A DNA stretch of 10,745 bases. Origin: Anaerolineales bacterium (GTDB taxonomy: Bacteria; Chloroflexota; Anaerolineae; Anaerolineales; UBA4823). The stretch is from the NCBI GenBank assembly GCA_016932955.1, contig JAFGBV010000105.1:1-10745 (forward strand), read 5' to 3'. The position numbers were made by a program, and so were the translations under genes. The notes below the pieces were generated by a model. That model searched no databases, was not told where the DNA came from, and saw only the letters and a program-made list of their open reading frames with translations. Below, one piece after another: positions 7,025 to 10,745 of the stretch; position 1 is the stretch's first letter; each line of letters starts with the position of its first letter.

Positions 7025-9067
7025 ATGAACAAGAAACTACTTCACATCTTGATCGCTGTTCTCGTTTTTTCGCTGGTCTTTTTACCTCTTTCTAGCGCAG
7101 CCGCAAATCCTGCTGGATCACCTCCAAATCAAACTGAGCCGCCCGCAACCGCCGACTTGTCCGACCGGCAGGCGCTCGAGACTTTTGTCGATGATTTGGT
7201 GAGAACCCAGATTAAAGTCAACAAAACCCCTGGCTTGGCAGTCGTGATTGTCCAGGGAGACGAGATCATCTTATCAAAAGGCTATGGGTATATCGACGAA
7301 GAAGAGCAAATCGCCGTTGATCCAGCCAAGACCCTTTTTCGCATTGGTTCACTTTCAACAATACCGACCGCTTTTGCAATTATGCAGCTTGTCGAACAGG
7401 GGAAGCTCGATTTAGATACGGATGTAAATCAATATCTGTCAGACTTTACAATCAAGGATGCTTTTGACCAGCCAGTAACGGTTCGCCACCTGCTTAACCG
7501 GACCGGTGGATTCGACGCTCTGACCTGGATTGGCGAGCCTGGACTGGAAGCACAAGATAAGCTGCCGCTCTCCGAATACGTCCGCAAAACCCAACCGGCT
7601 CGTATCTTTCCACCCGGCACTCAGGTGAATCCAATCGCAAGCAGTTACGACTACCTGCTTGCCGGTTACCTGGTAGAAGCTGTCTCGGGCGTGCCGTTCG
7701 AGCAGTACATGGAAGAGAACGTTTTTCCGCTCCTTTCAGCCGATTCAAGCACCTATCGCCAACCCGTCCCCGATTCCCTGGCTCCTTTCTTCTCTCAGGG
7801 TTATGAAGTCCACGGGCCATACGCCGACCCGATTCCTTACCATTATTACAATGCTGTATCTGCCAATGGTATGAGTGCTAGCCCAGAGAATATGGCCCGC
7901 TTTGTCATTCCGCTATTAAATAACGGGCAGTTCGGCGGACAGTACATCCTGCAGGAAAGCTCGGTTGATGTATTGCTTCAGCAAAAATTTTCGTATCATC
8001 CGCGGCTTTCTGGGCAGGCGTCTACCTTTTCAGAATTCAACTATCATGGGCATCGCGGTCTGTTCATGATCGATCTAATGGTAGATTACAGCAGTGCAAT
8101 TTACCTCTTGCCTGAAGAACAAATCGGTATCCTGCTGTTTGCGAACAGCCTCATGGGTAATTTACTGATCCAGCTTCCAACTCAATTCTGCGATCGCTAC
8201 CAGCAGCTTCCTGCTCTGAGTGAAGAAATAGCGCTGCCGTCAACCTCACTTACTGCCGAAGAGCTTGACCGTTATACCGGCTTTTACCATAAGACTGGGC
8301 TGCCAGAAAGAACTTTCTGGAAGACTTTCTTGATCCAGGGTACCTGGGAGACCGCAAAGGTAACGCTTGGTGAGAACGGTACCTTGAACATTCGCGGCGG
8401 AGCAGGCTTATATAGTTGGGACACAGATTGGGAACCTGTTGATGATGTGCTCTTTCAATTCGCCTCAGAAAAGAAAGAAGACTGGACTTTCGTCCGTTTT
8501 GACCGTGATGGATACATCACCTTTGGAGGAAGTGATGAAGGAGAGATTACCCATATCTATAGCGGGACAACCTCCTATGAACGAATGGCCTGGTACGAAG
8601 ATGCTGCACTGCACATTCTGCTCTTTGCGCTATGTCTGGGTGCTTTTGGCACTTATATCTGGCAAGAAGTCATTTTATGGTTCATCCATTGGTGGACGAT
8701 CCCTGCTTACGAGGAAAAAGGAAAGTTGGAGATATCTAGATCCCGTTACATTGCCCGGCTGCTTGGCAGCTTGGCGTGCCTCCTTGGCAGTGGGATTATT
8801 CTCACCCTGCTAGCTCTGCTCCTGACGGATATTACATGGTTGCAAAAATACACGCCCGAAAGGCAGATATCCTTTTTGAATACCGTCATGGCTTTTCCAA
8901 TGATCTTTTTAGTCTTGGTGCCTTTGGTGTTAGCGGCTACTCTGTTTGTATGGAAGGGACGCTATTGGTCGCTAAAATCTCGACTGTACTACACTGCTGT
9001 AACCATCGCCTCTATTGTTGCCCTCTGGCAGTTCAATGTATGGAACGTTCTCGGATACCACTTCTAA
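7025..9067 (+). CDS. Exported beta-lactamase-fold serine hydrolase homologue, membrane-anchored, likely catalytically defective
   Basis: This is a 680-residue protein. Residues 1-27 are a signal peptide (KK, a hydrophobic core, then A-A-A near 25-27). Residues about 45-395 match the class C beta-lactamase/esterase fold: TPGLAVVIVQGD (68-79), FRIGSLST (105-112), the HLLNRTGG turn (155-162), and LLPEEQIGILLFANS (361-375). The catalytic SxxK motif reads S109-L-S-T112, so the lysine is a threonine. The YxN motif appears as Y208-D-Y210, and the HxG motif may survive as H343-R-G345. Residues about 410-520 are a beta-rich region often found after this domain. Four hydrophobic helices follow (about 527-548, 575-600, 620-643 and 654-674). 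It is likely envelope-located with the folded domain outside. I infer a binding or regulatory role, or altered chemistry, rather than ordinary hydrolysis. The operon link to sugar catabolism is by position only. Confidence 0.75.
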   Translation: MNKKLLHILIAVLVFSLVFLPLSSAAANPAGSPPNQTEPPATADLSDRQALETFVDDLVRTQIKVNKTPGLAVVIVQGDEIILSKGYGYIDEEEQIAVDPAKTLFRIGSLSTIPTAFAIMQLVEQGKLDLDTDVNQYLSDFTIKDAFDQPVTVRHLLNRTGGFDALTWIGEPGLEAQDKLPLSEYVRKTQPARIFPPGTQVNPIASSYDYLLAGYLVEAVSGVPFEQYMEENVFPLLSADSSTYRQPVPDSLAPFFSQGYEVHGPYADPIPYHYYNAVSANGMSASPENMARFVIPLLNNGQFGGQYILQESSVDVLLQQKFSYHPRLSGQASTFSEFNYHGHRGLFMIDLMVDYSSAIYLLPEEQIGILLFANSLMGNLLIQLPTQFCDRYQQLPALSEEIALPSTSLTAEELDRYTGFYHKTGLPERTFWKTFLIQGTWETAKVTLGENGTLNIRGGAGLYSWDTDWEPVDDVLFQFASEKKEDWTFVRFDRDGYITFGGSDEGEITHIYSGTTSYERMAWYEDAALHILLFALCLGAFGTYIWQEVILWFIHWWTIPAYEEKGKLEISRSRYIARLLGSLACLLGSGIILTLLALLLTDITWLQKYTPERQISFLNTVMAFPMIFLVLVPLVLAATLFVWKGRYWSLKSRLYYTAVTIASIVALWQFNVWNVLGYHF

Positions 9068-9188
9068 TTCGCTGACATTTTCGGTGAAGTGTTGTAAATC
9101 GCTCCCGGCGGGGCACACATCCTGACAACTGCACTGCCTGGGTGTCCATAGCAGTAGCAAATGGATCGCGCCAAACTGTGTCAGCGGT
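9068..9188. other. Convergent intergenic gap, no clear terminator
   Basis: These 121 bases separate the + strand operon end from the - strand SIS gene end. I see no GC-rich hairpin followed by a T-run on either strand. The only symmetry is an 8-base inverted match, CGCTGACA at 9070-9077 and TGTCAGCG at 9179-9186, about 100 bases apart. That is too far for a classic intrinsic terminator and short enough to be chance. Confidence 0.5.
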
Positions 9189-9821
9189 TCAAATTGTAAA
9201 GAATTCCGCCTCTAGCATCGCACACAGCGTATGATAAATGGGTAAGTGCCGTTCTTGAATCGCGGGTGTATTCTCCCCTGGCACTCGGATGATGATATCC
9301 GAGTAAGCCATCAATTCACCGCCTGTGGGGCCGGTTAAAGCGATTGTCCTCACCCCCACCGCCCTGGCAGTCTGAAAAGCGGCGATCACGTTACGGGCAT
9401 TTCCTGAAGTGCTCAAACCCCATAGAACATCCCCTGCTCGACCGTACCCGATTACCTGCTGCGCAAACACCATCTCCGCCGAAGTATCGTTAGCGATTGC
9501 AGAAATCAAGGCGCTTTGGCTTACCAGCGATATCGCCGGCAAGCCGCCTTGCAAAAGCATGGCAAGCTTTTGCCCATCCTGCTCATGAACGGAGCGCAAT
9601 TTTTGCTGTACTTCCTTCGGCAACGCGCGTTTACACAGATACCCTTTCATCATTTCCCCAACAATATGCTCAGAATCCGCCGCCGAACCACCGTTCCCAC
9701 ACACTAACAATTTTCCACCCTGGGAGAAACTTATCCGCATCGCCTCAAAAGCTTGTTGTATGCTCGGCAAGCATGCTGTTAATTCGGGGTAAGTCCCCTT
9801 TAAATGTTCAATCCAATTCAT
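9189..9821 (-). CDS. GmhA-like SIS-domain sugar-phosphate isomerase
   Basis: This is a 210-residue SIS-domain protein of the phosphoheptose isomerase (GmhA) type. CGNGGSAADSEHIVGEMMKG (41-60) binds the sugar phosphate and offers H52 and E56. STSGN (137-141) is the second phosphate loop, and TPAIQERHLPIYH (185-197) supplies Q189, E190 and H197. GmhA itself turns sedoheptulose 7-phosphate into a heptose phosphate for surface polysaccharide. This protein is about 18 residues longer because of a charged insert at roughly 64-93 (KRALPKEVQQ onward), a feature of a subfamily in Gram-positive-type bacteria that is often read as catabolic. No adjacent heptose kinase or transferase is visible. The ATG at 9821 (read on -) is supported by GAGG about eight bases upstream. 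It follows the GH2-like gene by 38 bases on the same strand. Confidence 0.85.
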   Translation of the reverse strand: MNWIEHLKGTYPELTACLPSIQQAFEAMRISFSQGGKLLVCGNGGSAADSEHIVGEMMKGYLCKRALPKEVQQKLRSVHEQDGQKLAMLLQGGLPAISLVSQSALISAIANDTSAEMVFAQQVIGYGRAGDVLWGLSTSGNARNVIAAFQTARAVGVRTIALTGPTGGELMAYSDIIIRVPGENTPAIQERHLPIYHTLCAMLEAEFFTI

Positions 9822-9827
9822 AGATTA

Positions 9828-9835
9828 CATCCTCA
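9828..9835 (-). promoter_or_regulatory. Ribosome binding site for the SIS gene
   Basis: On the - strand, TGAGGATG precedes the ATG at 9821 with its GAGG core about nine bases away. It lies in the 38-base gap after the GH2-like gene, and no promoter is evident there, so the two genes are probably co-transcribed. Confidence 0.55.
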
Positions 9836-9859
9836 TTTCTCCATTTTGAAGCGTGGCAT

Positions 9860-10745
9860 TTATCCTCTGCCATTGATCACCAACCCTGGCGTATTCCACC
9901 CGCCAATTTCCACCCCTCGATGCGATCGATCCACGCTCTGCCATTCCACTCGTACCCGGCGAGACTCACCCGGAAACAGGCAAAAATAATTCTGGTCGAA
10001 ATAAACGTATCCTGTGCTTCCAATCTCCCGATCATCCTGTAGCCAGACATACACTGCCGCCTGAGCCCCCTCATTCCGAACCTCCATCTCCCAGATATCA
10101 CCCTTGTAAATGGGTACCACAGAGAGATTGGTCTCAGGCAAACCCAGCAATATGGACAAATTTTCCGTGCGTGTAAAAATATAGCGATTCTCTGACAACA
10201 ATTCATCATCCAGGGCATTCAATAGGATATCCAGGAAGAACACAGATTCCACTGTGTTAAAATCATAATCGAACACGCATAAGCGCCGCGCTTGATTTGC
10301 ACCAATCGAGACTCGTGTTTTTAATTGGTGATAGCTTCTTCCGCTAGCTCCGACCAGCCTGACGGTTAATTCCGCCTCAGTCACATCCTGAGTCAATGAA
10401 TTACAGATCCAAATTTCACTTAAAAAGTGAGGGCTTCCTGCGCAGGTTATGCCGTCAAAGCGTGCCGAAACATGGATAGGCTCATAGGCTTTTGCCACTG
10501 CATAATATACCGGTTTGGGTTGGCCATAATAATCCACCGCCGAAGTACAGGCTGCCATCGGGTAAGGCTCATTGAATTGCCAGGGCAAGGTACCGCTATT
10601 GTGGAATTTCCTGCGCCGGTCAGCTTCCAAGGCATATCGTAATCCATCGAATTGGATGAACTGCGTTGCTCGAATGTATGCGTTCACATCGTCCAACTGT
10701 CCAAATATTCGATCCCACATAGGACGTTGTACCCACCATGCACCC
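9860..10745 (-). CDS. GH2/beta-mannosidase-like glycoside hydrolase, C-terminal part (partial, 5' end missing)
   Basis: The - strand frame is open to the right edge (residues GAWWVQRP precede the first internal Met) and ends at TAA 9860-9862, giving about 294 C-terminal residues. The segment FHNSGTLPWQFNEPYPM, then AVDYYGQPKPVYYAVAKAYEPI, is the end of the catalytic barrel in GH2 beta-mannosidase/exo-glucosaminidase-type enzymes ('GT..WQ.ND.WP....S..DYYG..K..YYA..R...P'). After it come beta-sandwich domains (about 90-285) with LSEIWICNSLTQDVTEAELTVRL, VEFEWQ-like strands and a C-terminal Ig-like module holding EVRNEGAQAAVYVWL and FLFPGESRRVRVEW-type strands. The nucleophile and acid/base lie upstream, off the window, so activity and signal peptide cannot be checked. 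The internal ATG at 10720 is not the true start. It is upstream of, and probably co-transcribed with, the SIS isomerase gene. Confidence 0.78.
   Translation of the reverse strand, partial: GAWWVQRPMWDRIFGQLDDVNAYIRATQFIQFDGLRYALEADRRRKFHNSGTLPWQFNEPYPMAACTSAVDYYGQPKPVYYAVAKAYEPIHVSARFDGITCAGSPHFLSEIWICNSLTQDVTEAELTVRLVGASGRSYHQLKTRVSIGANQARRLCVFDYDFNTVESVFFLDILLNALDDELLSENRYIFTRTENLSILLGLPETNLSVVPIYKGDIWEMEVRNEGAQAAVYVWLQDDREIGSTGYVYFDQNYFCLFPGESRRVRVEWQSVDRSHRGVEIGGWNTPGLVINGRG

Noticed and set aside
9189..9821. Calling the SIS gene gmhA outright for heptose synthesis
   Set aside because: The insert at about 64-93 and the glycosidase neighbour make the lipopolysaccharide role doubtful, so no gene symbol is given.

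Overview
The window looks like part of a bacterial carbohydrate-catabolism region, with tightly packed protein genes, several clear Shine-Dalgarno sites (AGGAGAG, AAGGGAG, AAGGAGG, GAGGAGA) and ATG starts. GC content is moderate, a little over half by eye. The gene mix is a DUF455-type ferritin-like protein, a URO-D-family protein, a GH42-like hydrolase, a D-lyxose isomerase-type cupin and a membrane-anchored beta-lactamase-fold protein. It recalls environmental, anaerobe-rich lineages such as Chloroflexota (Anaerolineae), but that taxonomic guess rests on gene content alone. No RNA genes, CRISPR arrays, insertion sequences or integrases are visible.

Left block, + strand, 1-9067. The 3' end of a glycosidase-type gene (1-307) overlaps an AllA-like (ureidoglycolate lyase family) cupin gene (297-788). 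Next come a two-domain ferritin-like di-iron protein (831-2219), a URO-D/MtaA-family protein (2220-3401), a GH42-like TIM-barrel hydrolase with a GATase-like domain (3415-5508), a D-lyxose isomerase-type cupin (5560-6105), a nucleoside hydrolase family protein (6117-6980) and an exported beta-lactamase-fold protein with C-terminal membrane helices (7025-9067). Gaps run from an 11-base overlap to about 51 bases, so this is very probably one operon.

Right block, - strand, 9189-10745. A GmhA-like SIS-domain sugar-phosphate isomerase (9189-9821) follows the 3' end of a large GH2/beta-mannosidase-like gene whose 5' part is off the right edge (9860-10745). The two blocks converge on a 121-base gap with no obvious intrinsic terminator.

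How the genes might work together is inference. Glycosidases at both ends release sugars, and isomerases (lyxose-type and SIS) feed ketoses onward. The AllA-like protein, the di-iron protein, the URO-D-like protein and the nucleoside hydrolase suggest that the substrate is not a plain sugar: an N-glycoside, a methylated sugar or another modified glycoside would fit. No transporter, kinase or regulator lies in the window, so the substrate cannot be fixed. The most striking points are the seven-gene mix itself, the asymmetric tandem ferritin-like domains, the GH42-like CxCxxC cluster in an otherwise unfamiliar hydrolase, and the apparent loss of catalytic residues in the beta-lactamase-fold protein.
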